Under the pieces are notes generated by a model, which worked only from the letters and a program-made list of their open reading frames with translations, was not told the origin of the DNA and did not search any database. Both the position numbers and the translations under genes were made by a program. Shown in pieces: positions 10,613 to 22,023 of a DNA stretch of 64,000 nucleotides (positions are counted from its first letter, which is position 1; the number at the start of each line of letters is the position of its first letter). This DNA is from Akanthomyces muscarius (Eukaryota > Ascomycota > Sordariomycetes > Hypocreales > Cordycipitaceae): assembly GCF_028009165.1 (NCBI RefSeq), contig NC_079241.1:372001-436000 (forward strand). The letters are read 5' to 3'.

Positions 10613-13175
10613 TCATTGCTGCAGCGCACCCATCACAAATCCTCCAGGAGGCATGCGTCTCCAAGAGTATCCCACAAAGGCCGATGACTTTCTCACTTCC
10701 ATCACCGCATCCTTGATCTTGGCATCTCGCAGCAACACGTCGCGTGGCCTTTTTCGCTGTCGCCGTCCATACAGTCGGAGGAAGCGCTTCAACATTTGTC
10801 TTTCTCCCTCCGACAAGTCGGGCGAGTGTTCCAGTTCATAGTCAATCATTCGAAGGCTGGCAGAGTTATGCGGCTCTGCCACAAGCCCTACCGCCACTTG
10901 TTGTACATACGGACGAAAGTCTCGCAGAATGTGCCGCACTTCCTCCTGGCTCGGCGCAACACCCAGGTTCGACTCAGACCAGTCGTCGGGAGTCTCCGAA
11001 TCCTCAAAATAATGCGCATCTTCAGGACTGGATATGTTTGGCACAAACGGCGGTTTCATGCTCATGATTTGCTCCCAAGCAAAATGCTTAAACCATCTAT
11101 GGTCTTTGATGTCCTCGGCATCATCCGGAAACACGTGTCGGCCAAAGAGATTCGTCATTCGATTCGGCCCGGGCGGGCATCGGTCTTTGTGCTGGTACCT
11201 CTTCGAACAGATTCGGTTTTCCTTGTCGGTTATAAGCCAGTAGAGCAAGTCCTTGCATCGATCACTGACGGCCGGTCTTGCTGGAAAACAAAACATCTCC
11301 TTGTGCCTCTTTGACACGGTTAGTCAAGTTCGTCTTCTTGCCAGGGCTGCTCACCGTAATATTCTGCTTCGTTTCTTTCCTGCCCTTCCCTGCTCCAAAC
11401 GGCGTGAAGCCATAAAGACACTCAAACAGGATGATGCCAATGCTCCACTAGTCGCATCTTCCGTCGTAGCCTCCGCCGGCAATCACCTCCGGTGCCATGT
11501 ATTGGCTCGTGCCCACGACCGAGTAGGCAGTAGCGCGACACCTCGTGCTACCTCTGGGATTAAAATGACTTAAGTCGCCATAGGCAGTTTGGAAACCTTT
11601 GTTCTGTTCGTTTTGCGAAAGCTTCTTGGAGCGCGTCTTGCCGTCGTCTTCTTTGTCGTCTGTTGCCGACAGCCGAAAGTGCTGAAACAAAGAATGCCGG
11701 TGCCAGCTGTAAAACGCCGCGTCATGCGACCAGTGGCCATCAAAGGCAAGGCCAAAATCAGAAATCTTTAAATGGCCGGAAGGTGATATCAGAAAGTTGT
11801 CTGGCTTGATGTCTCGGTGGATAAACTTGAGTCGATGCGTCTCTTCCACAGCCAAAATCATTTCCGCAATGTAAAATTGAGCAATCGTCTCGTGGAGCAC
11901 GTTCTCTCGCATAAGCATTCCGAGAAAGTCTCCTCCAGGCATATACTCCATCACGAGATACAAGTTGGTAAAGTCCTGGAAGCTGGTCACAAGTGGTACA
12001 ACCCTAGGAAGGTAAGCTTCATCAACACCAACTCAAGGTGGACCTACCAATTTGATCCCTCCGCTGCGACAAGAAAATCACGCTCTGCACGTAAATGTCC
12101 CTCTTGGCTGCTCAAAAGCATTTCAGACTTTCGGATGACCTTCATGGCGAAAACTTGCGAAGGCACCAAAGGGCCTGTCTTTTTCTCGCGAACCAGTCGC
12201 ACTACCCCAAAGCTCCCTTTGCCCAAGACTTGGACCGGCTCGAAGTTTTGCCAAGAGTGCGCATTATTTCTCATCCTTCGTCGCGTCTGGCTGTGGGCTT
12301 TGAGGGCACGGCACTGGCGAAGGTAGCATGATTCTTGGTGAAAAAATGCCTGGCGGATGGCTTCTTTTTCCTGAAGTGACAATTGCGGGCGGTAGTAGAG
12401 CTGGGTTTCTAAATAATGTCGCCGGTGGAACCGAGAATTTGGCATATTGAGTAGCTCGTTGTAGTATGATTCCATACTGATCTTGACCGCAGCTGCCTTC
12501 TCGGTCGTCAGAATCGTGGGCTTAAAGGTATCGTGGCCTGACTCCTTTATCGTAGTCAAGGTTTCCGGGTTCGACTTGGCACGCAGAAATCGGTGAGTGC
12601 TTCGACGTTTCACTACGTCTTTGCTTGAATTAGATGTAAACGACTCCACTGAGACCTTGCGAGAAGAGTCATTATCGGCGGTAGTCTGATTGACTGTACT
12701 GTTCGCCGATGGCATCCGCGGCGTGGCTCCTACTTGAGAGTGCATGCTATTGAGAGCTTGCGCCGAGCTGCGTCGCCCTCTGCTTCGTAGCGCGCCATGG
12801 CGAAGAATGACCGTAGTACTGGGTGTGATACCAAAGGTGTCGAGTCGTAGCCGTTTCACCAACTCGGCCGGTGTCATGGCCCTTTCCTTGCCTGCGAGCG
12901 CCAAATCTTGAATGCCATTGTTTCGTTTGATGGGCACCAATTGGGCATCTTCTGGTCGGTAATCGACCGTAGTCGAGTGGTGTGAGCCTGCTACGCTAGT
13001 TAGCTTCACCCTATCTTATTAATCGGCACCCCTTACTTTTGCCAATGCCCTTGATTGCTCCTCTTAGATCCGACCATACCCGGGAGCCGGCACGTCGCAG
13101 CTTGAGCATGTCCGAGTCCACAGGGACCAGGCTGCAATTCGGCGAATCTGAACGGTTTGGCTCCGTAGCCTCCAT
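10613..13175 (-). pseudogene. NDR-family AGC protein kinase, interrupted by an in-frame TAG at codon 545
   Basis: Four exons (13175-13037, 12987-12048, 12003-11355, 11308-10613) with introns of 49, 44 and 46 bp and GT..AG ends give 807 codons. The order is typical of NDR/LATS kinases: an N-terminal Mob-binding helix region (about 215-279), glycine loop GKGSFG (302-307), catalytic Lys 329 (AMK), HRDIKPDN (422-429), DFG (442-444) followed by the long activation-segment insert, APE (530-532) and a C-terminal hydrophobic motif FVGYSW (787-792). Every landmark is intact except one: after GGYDGRCD the expected Trp-Trp-Ser-Ile-Gly reads stop-Trp-Ser-Ile-Gly, because TGG is TAG at 11450-11448. The frame downstream continues normally (LFECLYGFTPFG). 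A product ending there would lack subdomains IX-XI. It appears to be neither clear Cot1 nor clear Dbf2. A sequencing error or strain-specific null would look the same. Confidence 0.82.
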
Positions 13176-13831
13176 CGCGATGAATAATAAATATGGCTTG
13201 GGATGAAAGAATTGTGTTGAGCGACCGTAGTTTAATCAACCGTGGCCCAAGCCCGCCATGCGCCAACTGCTGGGCAGTCCTGGCACGATGGACTATAACT
13301 GTTCAATAAAAAGGAATGACGATATAATTGGGATGATATGAAGAAGACGAAGTAGTCTGTCCCTGATTATATTACGGAGTAAGTGGTGACGCGCGAATGG
13401 CTCGTGGAGGAAGGAGCTGTGTGTTGCTTTTGCGTGTGGCGGGGCCGTGGCAGAGTACAGGATGCCGATCGCACAGTTCACATGCAACAGACGCGACAAA
13501 TCAACAGATAAAAATTTTTCAACATGTAAATTCAACTTTTATTCATGACGGCATGCGTCTAGACAAGGCTAGCCGTAAGCTGCCGTACTATCAGGATAGA
13601 TCGTACACAAAGTAATGACTTATACGCCAACCCATGCAATGCAGGTCCTCACCTCGACACCGCCTTGGGGCCTTGAAGCCCTTCGATCGAAATGCCAGGC
13701 TCTTGATCGCATGATAGATAACAACATGTAAACTCCAAAGCCCGAAACTGTCCGGCCCAAACTCAGCTGTTCTAGTCTGAGAAGGCTAAAATACAAAAGA
13801 AATATGAGATTACAAAGCAGACGCGATGCGC
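13176..13831. other. Intergenic between the kinase start and the 3' end of FPR4
   Basis: It holds the upstream region of the interrupted kinase and the 3' flank of FPR4. No ORF with coding character and no structured element was seen. Confidence 0.5.
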
Positions 13832-15388
13832 CTATTTGATCTCGAGCAGCTTGACGTCAAAGGTAAGCGTGCTGTTGGCAGGGATGCCGGGCAGAGCCTG
13901 GCGGCCGTAGGCGAGGCTGGCGGGGATGGTAAGGCGACGCTCGCCACCAATGGACATGCCGACAACACCGACGTCCCAGCCCTTGATGACCTGGCCCTTG
14001 CCGACCTTGAAGGTGAAAGGCTTGCCCTTCTTGTTGGCATCAAACTGCTTGCCGTTCTGGAGCTTGCCGATGTAGCGGACACCGACGCTGTCGCCATTCT
14101 TGGCAACGCGGCCGGTACCAATCTTGCGGTCGTCAATGGTGACGCCCTGGACAACCTTGACGCCAACGGCAGCCTTGGTAGAGCCGGTAGGGCCCTGCTC
14201 AAGGTTCTTCGCGAACTGAACCTTCTTGGCGTCCTTCTTCTCGTCGGCAGCAACAGCCTCGCCCTGGTTGTTCTTGAGCTTCTTCTGCTGTTTCTTGGAG
14301 AGCTTGGTGTCGTCCTTGGCAATGAGCTCGTCAAGGTTCTCAGTCTCCTCGGCAGAGCGCTTGTTCTTGCCCTTCTTGGTGGTGTCGACCAGCTGGGGAG
14401 CCTCCTCCTCAGAGTCGAGCTCGGTGATGCGGGGGTCCTCAACATCGTCAAGGTCGTCGCTCTCATCATCCTCATCGTCCTCACCCAGGGCGAGCTCGAG
14501 CTCGTCGGGGGAAAGGTCGTAGTCATCCTCATCATCATCCTCATCGTAGTCGTCCTCGTCGTCATCCATGATGTAGTTACCGGTCAGGTAAACAGTGTGG
14601 GTACCAGAGACGACAAAGAAGATCTTCTCTCCCTCGTTGACGGTAATGTCAAGAGGCTGCTGGTAGTTCTGCAAAAGGTTAGCGAGCTGCTGGCGTAGAG
14701 CGTGCGATGGAAAAACGAACCTTCTCGGTGTCGAGAGTGCAAATGACAAAGTTCTCGAGGTCAGCGCCGTCCTCGTCGTCCGAATCATCCTCATCGTCTT
14801 CATCATCTTCGTCATCCTCATCGACCTCGACGGCGGCCTTGCCCTTGCCCTTGGACTTGGCGGGCGCATCCTCCATGTCCTCGTCGTCGTCCTGGGTGGC
14901 AGCAAGAAGCTTCTTGATGGCAGCAGCCTGGTTGGACTTCTTGGACTTGGCGGGATCGCTGGGGCCACCGTTATCCTCCTCATCCTCGTCGTCATCATCA
15001 GAGGCGGCGAGAAGAGCCTTCATGTACTCATCATCAATCTCGTCGTCCTCGTCGTCGTCGAGGCCGGGGAAAGCACGCTTGACAAGACGGAGGGTAGAGC
15101 GGGGGATCTTGGGGATGTTGCCATCCTCATCGGCCTCGGGCTCCTCAGTAGGGTCAACAGCAGCCATGGTAATGCGGAACTATCAGGCATAAAGTCAGCT
15201 TCGGATGTCGTGGGCGGCAGATGCAGTGGCGCGAGTCAATTGAGCAGGTTCAAATGCCCAACTACAACTCAAGCAGCGCTAGAATATGGAATTCGACTTA
15301 CAGAGGCAGGGAAGTCCATGGAGGCGGGAATCAGGATCTCGCCGGGAGGGACCTCGAGGCCATAGACAGGACCAGAAATGCCAGCCAT
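13832..15388 (-). CDS. FPR4: Nucleolar FKBP-type peptidyl-prolyl isomerase Fpr4
   Basis: Three exons (15388-15302, 15179-14721, 14668-13832) with introns of 122 and 52 bp give 460 residues. The family catalyses cis-trans isomerisation of peptidyl-proline bonds; yeast Fpr3/Fpr4 act in the nucleolus and on chromatin, Fpr4 isomerising prolines in histone H3. The N-terminus ([16 protein letters not shown]...[15 protein letters not shown] across the first splice) matches the nucleoplasmin-like domain of this family and continues after the second intron ([18 protein letters not shown]). It is interrupted by long Asp/Glu tracts (about 50-170 and 225-290). A Lys-rich linker ([17 protein letters not shown]) precedes a C-terminal FKBP domain (about 355-460) with [20 protein letters not shown] and [20 protein letters not shown], residues lining the drug/proline pocket. 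Upstream lies a 16-bp palindrome containing ACGCGT. Confidence 0.95.
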
Positions 15389-16251
15389 TGTGAAGGAAGA
15401 TGTGAGAATATAGGGGAAAGAACGATCGAGATCTAGAAGAGGTTCGTGTGTAAGTTTAAGTATACAACGAGACAGGATCCAAGATCGGGGAGAAAAGAGG
15501 TGGTGGTACGAGGTGTGAGGTAGGATGGAGGAAAAGAAGCAGCTGGAAGGGCGTCACTTTTTTTTTTCACGTTGCGCCGTCGCAGCCTCTAGAAAATTTC
15601 TTTGCCCAGCAATTTTTCTGCCAGCTGCCTGAAGCTAGGGACCGACCCGCTCAAAAGAGCAATCGGCCAATACGAGGCTGCGATAACGCGTTATCGGGAA
15701 CACAGGCATTGGCTGTCTCAGCAACCAAAGGGATCCCCGCCTGTAGATAAGCGGGTCCTCTAATCGGCCTCGTCCACCGCCTTCAACGTTGTGATAGGTA
15801 TCTAGATAAACACTGGTTCCGGATGACACGATAAAGGAAGAAGTGTATATAAATAATAGCTATATCTGGGTGTCAGGATATAATTTTCTTCATCCGTGTC
15901 CTTTGTGGACATATGTGCTGGTCTTCTCATCTTTGTAAACTGCGGGCCACTTAGACGGCAACAGCCTGCAAACGTGTAATAAAGCACTAGCCATCCAACT
16001 ATCGGTAGCTCAATGTCGCTTTCCTAGCTGTTGATTAGTTGCCGGATATTTCTTGCTTTGTGTCAGCGGATAGATATCCGGCGCCATCAGATCCACCATC
16101 AAACCATAAATTAGGTTGCGCCGAGAGGGGAGCAAACCACGAGCTAAAGAAATGTATTACAAGTTTCTTGATCTAATTATTGTATAAATACCGCTACCGA
16201 CATGAAGATATTAACATTAGTTATTAAATTTAAAAATTGTGTCGAGCATCA
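15389..16251. other. FPR4 upstream region and 3' flank of the glycosyltransferase gene
   Basis: It contains a pyrimidine-rich leader on the FPR4 strand, a 16-bp perfect palindrome (15681-15696), and a 9-bp inverted repeat with 24-bp spacer (16041-16082). The sequence becomes A/T-rich from about 16150 to 16250. No gene was seen. Confidence 0.55.
15681..15696. promoter_or_regulatory. 16-bp perfect palindrome with central MluI/MCB core
   Basis: CGATAACGCGTTATCG is exactly self-complementary. Its core ACGCGT is the consensus bound by MBF-type cell-cycle factors in yeasts. It lies about 293 bp upstream of the FPR4 start codon. That it regulates FPR4 is inference. Confidence 0.4.
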
Positions 16252-18307
16252 TTATGCCATATCCGCCACAGAGGGCTTCTCCAGCTTTTGTCGACTTTCT
16301 TTCTTGCTGACCTGGTATACAAGTTCCACAGTCCAGAGCTGCGCCACGGCCGCTTGCATCGCTGGCAGCGTGCCGTACAGCGGCGCCACGAGGGGTATGA
16401 GGATGTAGTCAAAAACGTTCTTCTTGAAACAGCGGTGCGAAAACGACATGCCCGTGTCCAGGCCGGCGTGTCGCATATCGCGCTCGCGGGCCTTGACAGC
16501 CAGGCGGTGATAGCTCTCGTACAGGAAAAGGTACGCACCAATGGCCGCGAAGCCAACCAGGCGAAGAATGGCAGACACGGTAAAGGTCCAGTTAAGGCCA
16601 TTGGGGTCGCCGTTGTTCTCTGTGATCCAGTTCCAGATGCCCGAGGATACCACGAGCACGGCCATGTGCACCGGGAGGAAATGCGCCTCGAACAAGCGGT
16701 GGTACATGTAAAAGATGCGTTCCCAATGCGGTTCTTGGATGGTTTCCTGCACCACATCCGAAAAGACGCCGCTCTCGACTGCCGTCTCGGCGTCGTCACC
16801 ATTGACCTGGCTATCAGGGACATAAAAGTCGGAATCACTCCCTGTGTTTTGGTGCAGTGGGCGAAATGTTCGCGTCGTCAGCTTTCTATCACGCCACAGC
16901 CTGGCACCTTGTCGCAGCGCAAACCCAGAGTCGAGAGCTCCCCACATGTGACGCAGGGCCTGGTTGTAGCGAGCCCAAATGTCGCGGGCGGTGCCGCGGA
17001 TGCCGGCGCCGCTGCCTGAAGTGATGTTGCTCTGACTAACGGGGCTCATGATGGTGCGGCAGGTCAGGTTGCCGTTGGTGGCAAAGAAGCACTTGACAAA
17101 CATGTGCAAATCTTCGCCGATGGCTTCAGCATCCGTGTCCCAGCCGCCGACGCGGTCAACGAGAGCCAGGGGAACAGAGTAGACGGAGGTGGGAGGCGAC
17201 AGAACGGATCCGTTATACAGGCCAGACATGCCGGCCGCACACCACAGAACGTCGGCTGTGCGGACAAGCGCGGGAACACTATGAGCGTTGCGGTCAAAAA
17301 TGATGGGCGCTGCGTAGAGCGTGGAGAGGGCCGTGTCTGGGTGGGAAAGGTGCATGTCGGAGATTTCGGCAAAGTATTTGGCAGCGAGATGGCTGTCAGC
17401 TGCCATGGTGTTAGCATATCACACGACAAGAGTTTTGATCCAAACTCACAATCCATACTCGTAATGACTACGTTGTTACGAGTCTTGGCCGAGTACTTTT
17501 CACTGAGCTTCTTGGCGGCCCAGGCCATGTTGCTTCCTTTACCAGCAGCCTCGCCGAGAATGTCGCCAGGATGCAAAGTGTAGTCCATGCGACGGAACTT
17601 TTTGCCAAATTCTTGGATGAGCTCAAGAGCCTTGGATTCTCCTTTGGCTTCGCGCTGTTCCATTCCGAGGTAGACCTGCAGTGAGAAATGGTGGTCAGTG
17701 AGGCGCATGTGAGAGGTCAGGTGTTCAGGGGGCCTACATCATAAGTCATGGCGGCGTGAGGATGGCAAGCCAGGACCTCGAGGGATTCTCTGAGAGTATC
17801 GATTTCTTCCTTGTAGTTAGGGATGATGATGGCGTGGATGACGTTGGTCGCTGTGGGCTCCTCGGACTCGGACATGGAGCTGAGCTCCACGTCGCTCATA
17901 ACCTCAGTCGACGAAGCGGAAATGCTCAATCGCTCTGTAGTGAGAGTTTCGGAGCTTGAGACGGATGCCTGCGACTCACGGCGAGGTCGACGCAGCTTGT
18001 ATTCGCGAATCGCGTGCAGTCGAGCATCTTTTCTCAGAGAAGAGGTAATGTCCCAGACAGCCATGCAGGCACGAATTGGCGCAATGAAGACGAGAAAGTG
18101 AATGAACAGGGTGTAGTAGGCGAAGACGTAGGACCAAATGCCAGCGCCATAGCTGAATGGTGATGTGGGCGTCTTGTCTGCGGAGTCGGGTTTGACGAGA
18201 CTTCGAGCGGCGGTGTACTCGTGTGAAAGCACCCAATAGGTGAGTATTAGTAGAGCAATGAGACTTAGACCGCCGACGCGTCTTGAGAGCCACGCAAAAA
18301 TAGCCAT
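16252..18307 (-). CDS. Multi-pass family-2 glycosyltransferase (GT2-like)
   Basis: Three exons (18307-17738, 17675-17450, 17399-16252) with introns of 62 and 50 bp give 647 residues. GT2 enzymes transfer sugar from a nucleotide sugar with inversion; membrane members often make or extrude polysaccharide. Two N-terminal membrane helices (about 10-28 and 52-80) precede a Ser-rich cytoplasmic stretch. The transferase domain begins at HAIIIPNYKEE, the usual GT-A start. The metal-binding DxD is DSD (265-267), built across the second intron. GEDLHM supplies the later acidic pair. Where processive enzymes carry QxxRW this protein has QALRHMWG, with the Arg and Trp not adjacent. At least three hydrophobic segments follow in the last 170 residues (FLPVHMAVLVVSSGIWNW, FTVSAILRLVGFAAIGAYLF, YILIPLVAPLYGTLPAM). 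Substrate unknown. It is not an obvious chitin synthase, because the canonical QRRRW is missing. Confidence 0.85.
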
Positions 18308-21300
18308 GGTTGTAGGGGCCGTGTGGTTTCACTCTGACGTCTGGACGATGTGCCCAGAGTGTATAAGCCGATGCCGTTGATACAAAGATTCGGAGGAATG
18401 GACAGAGGCAAATGTACAACACTGCAACAAAAAGGCGGAAGTAAGAGAAGGGGAAAGGGAAGGGTGCGCCGAAACGTCGCCGTGCTGTTCACGAGCAGAA
18501 CAGTCCAAAGCGCAGATTATGCGAGTGAGGGCTAGACGAGAAGATTGACGGGCGACAGCTTGGAAGTAGAGTAAAAGAGAAAGAGGAAAATGAATACTGT
18601 CACGGGGATGCTAGAGACGAGCAGGAGAGAGAGCCCCAAAAGCTTGGAGAGGCGCGCCACGGGAGTGTGACCGAGGCGTGTGTAAGTGTAGGTAGATAGG
18701 GGGCGTGTACATCGGCAGCAGGGCCGTGAGAACAGCAGGGTCAGCCACTGAGAGCTGCGTAATTGTACAGGCGAATCGAGACGCTAGACATGCAGAATAG
18801 AGGGTGTTGAATCGGCCAAGTGGGAACGTGGTGTGGGAAGCTCGAAATGAAGGGAGGACAGGAGGCAGGGGATATGATGCCAGAGGCGTGCTGCGACTGA
18901 CAAGACGCCTTTGCCGACATACGCCACAGAAAGGCTGTTTATTTGCCTGTACAAGTTTTATGGTCAATTTCTCATATTTGAGAGCCCCTGGGGAAAGAGA
19001 GTGTGAGATGGAAAGTCACAAGGGTACAAGGAGGTTTTGTGGTTTGAGCAGAGGTCAAACGGCGGAATGGGAGGACAATGGCGGGAGGCCAGAGGAGGCC
19101 AGAGGGGGGCGTGTATCTACAGAAAACTCTGGTAGCCGCAGAGGCATGATGACGAGCCCTGCCAAAGCTCTTGGCAATTGGGGCGAGAGGGGATGCACAT
19201 GTCGTTAGAGGCATGAGGTGAACTGCCAGTCACAGACAGACTAGACCGAGCTGGTCGGGAAGCAGCCAGGACAGCTGGAGTTGGAGAAAATGGGCGCAGA
19301 CAAAGTTCCTAGCTGGATTGATATCAAATCCTAATAATGCCTGGTAAGCCGAGAGAATGGAAAAGTAGATTTGGAGGCGGCGTTGGGGGGGCGTAACAAG
19401 TGTGAAAGCTTCGTCATGGAACGACCCAAGGCGACAGGCGGTTCATGGCTGCGAGGCAAGAGGGTGGATTTTACAGGGCCGAGTGATGCGCTGTATTTGG
19501 GTTTGGGGGGGTGCACAGTGGCGGTACTTGTCCGTCATGTAACTAGTTACCTCTTTCCCGCCTACACTCTTCCAGATAAAACCTACACGGCCCGGGTACC
19601 TTGTTATTAGCGCTGGGAATAACTGTCTGCATATGAATACATCTCTGTGATACAAACTGGTGAGATGTGCGATGACTGGCCGTAGGAATGGCCATTGTCG
19701 GCTGGTTAGCATGTAAGCCAGTTGGCAGCTATAGCGACAGAGGATCATATCTGATGTAGGAGTCCAGTCCTGATACACGCTGGGGAAATTTGATTATAGA
19801 ATCTTCGCATCTTCACCCCATTGTGCATCTCTATAATTTCGCTTCCGCTCGCACGACACTGCCCTTCTCTTGGCATCGAGTGGCCCCCGGCAGATGCATC
19901 ATGTACGTCAACCACAAGGGGATAAAAGTCTCGTGAGAGGGACAAACTATCAGGGCCAGTATACGTCAGGCGATGCGGCTCTGCCCGCTTGTAGTGCCTG
20001 CTACTGGAGAGCCAGACGTCGCGCGCTGGAGAAGTTGGGCAATGCGCTGCTGCAGCACCGACTGCACTCTAACTAGTCTTTCTTTTCCGTTTCTTCTGTT
20101 ACTATTCATCAAGTCGGCAGGCGTCAAAATTTGGAAACATGTCCTTGCATCATAAAACACAGGTCATTGCCGTGTGCCGAACTGACACTGCCACAAACGT
20201 ACACGCGGCCAACACTGCGCCGATTTCTACCCAGACCGTCGGAAACTGACACTGGCCCAATATTGAGGAGAACTTTTGTTTCTGTTTTTTTTTTCTTGCC
20301 AAGACGTTCTCGTCCGCACGAATTGGGAAGGCGCAGCGGCGAGGCTTAGGACGTGTAATTAGGTGACTGTGCCGGTACCAACATGCTACAACAATGTACT
20401 CTGTATACCTTTCAAGAAAGATGTGTAAAACTCGGTTTCTACTGTCAAATCCAACATTGCAACTTTTTTACCCATCTTCAAACCCTCGTCGTCAAAAGGT
20501 ACTTGGCAACCAAGTACCGCGCACACCCCTCGGCCCAGCCTTAGCCTGTGCCTCGTCAGATGCCGACAACGTTTTCCGGGGTCCTCTTCTTAGTGGCCGG
20601 ATTCAAGACCGCTCCATCCTCGAAGCCAATCCCGATCGGGGGAGCCAAGGTCGTGCAGGCCAGGGTTTACCCAAAGTCCTGCACTGCATCTCTCTGCAAT
20701 TTTGTACTGATATAGCTGTTCGCCAACTGATTCTGTCTGTGGCTGGCGAGGCTTGTCGCGAGAGGGGCGGAGCACTCCATCTCCCGCAGTATTCGCGGCG
20801 AACCTTGTTACCGCCCTACCATCCAACAAGCTCGATTAAAGTAATCTGTACAAGTACTAGGAACCAGAAGGAATTACCAAGATGAGAGAAAAGAAGAATT
20901 ACAGGGCTCAGAGTACGTCATTTGCCGCAATGCCTCTCTGCAAATCAAGGCGCTGGAAAACCACACGCAAGCAAGCAAGCAACAACGCACACGCCCCCCC
21001 TCACAAGGCAGAGACACGGACCAGCAATGGTGAGGCTAGATGCCGCCACGAGGCCCTCTCAGTGGCTCAACGATTCGATTTCCAGCCCCGGGCGCTGCTG
21101 CAAAACTCTCTCCCCCAATCATCTTGCACCGCGATGCAGGTGACCACTTGGAGGACCCCCCGGCCGTTGTGGGAGATGAGATGCCCACCCACGTGTGGGC
21201 ATCAGTTGGCCGAGTCGTCAACTACCGGCCAGCCCATGCGGGCTTCGATACAGGATACAGGCCATAATGAATGCTACAGAGAGGCAACCAAGCTGCATAG

Positions 21301-22023
21301 CTGAGGCAGCGCTATTAACATCATGTTGCACTTGTATCAACGAAAAAGAAAATTGGTGCCCTGGTGAAATGAATGTGACCCTATCCATATCAATTCTCTG
21401 TCTTGGTAACGACGCTAATTGTAACTGCCAGTAACCATTCCCCGCCTCTCGTGGACGCAGCGTTAAAAGGCAGTGTCTAGAAAAAATTCCCTCTTTGCTT
21501 CCAGACATAGCTTGGCATTGCTTGGTGCTTGCGTACACTACAGGTCTGCGCCTGTCGGACCCGAGGACCCCATCTCGTCCGTAGTCGCTGCGCCCCCGTA
21601 ATTTCTTTCCGAATCTGGTATCTGCAGCCACTCCAGAGTATTGGATGTCAATTACACGCGAAATGCCATGACATGAAGCATCCCTCGTCACAGCGCGCCG
21701 CGCGTTGACTTCCATCGACAGTCCAGAACAAAATGGCTGTGTTTCTTGTCTCATATCCAATGCATAGCCACACGAACAGACGATTCTTGCTCGCTTGGCG
21801 TCTCTATTGCAGCATTCGGGCTTGTACGATATATAGCCGAGACTTCTACAGTAACAAGAGTGGCTCGGCGTAGGTGCTGCTTGCAGCATATGCGGCGTGT
21901 CTTGCGCAAGATTGAGGTCTGCGATTGAATATGGGTCTGGCATGGCAGAGTCACGCCATGGCTGTGCCTAAGCCGTTTGCGTATGCCGGTCTTCCTTTCC
22001 GTTGAAGTGTTGCAATCACTTCC
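18308..22023. other. Intergenic, 3.7 kb
   Basis: It includes the upstream region of the glycosyltransferase gene and the 3' flank of the THO gene. The longest ORF is a 241-codon frame on the minus strand (21943-21218) with no recognisable domain, a composition unlike neighbouring genes, and no supporting splice structure. A hairpin with 8-bp arms and a CACGTG-containing loop lies at 21180-21203. No gene that I can support. Confidence 0.5.
21180..21203. repeat. Hairpin with 8-bp arms and CACGTG-containing loop
   Basis: GATGCCCA (21180-21187) pairs perfectly with TGGGCATC (21196-21203) around the 8-nt loop CCCACGTG. CACGTG is an E-box for bHLH factors. It is intergenic and has no assigned target gene. 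Confidence 0.5.

Noticed and set aside
11448..11486. 39-nt intron that would remove the TAG from the NDR-like kinase
   Set aside because: Shorter than the other introns here (44 bp or more), no branch point, and it would delete conserved residues after APE.
13826..14698. 290-codon ORF opposite FPR4
   Set aside because: Antisense shadow of the Asp/Glu codon tracts of FPR4; Leu/Val-rich only because GAC/GAG read in reverse.
15240..15253. GGTTCAAATGCCC resembling a tRNA T-arm
   Set aside because: Lies inside the first FPR4 intron, and no acceptor stem or anticodon arm fits around it.
21218..21943. 241-codon ORF on the minus strand
   Set aside because: No domain, signal peptide, membrane helix or splice continuity; composition looks like translated intergenic DNA. 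Kept only as a note in the intergenic entry.
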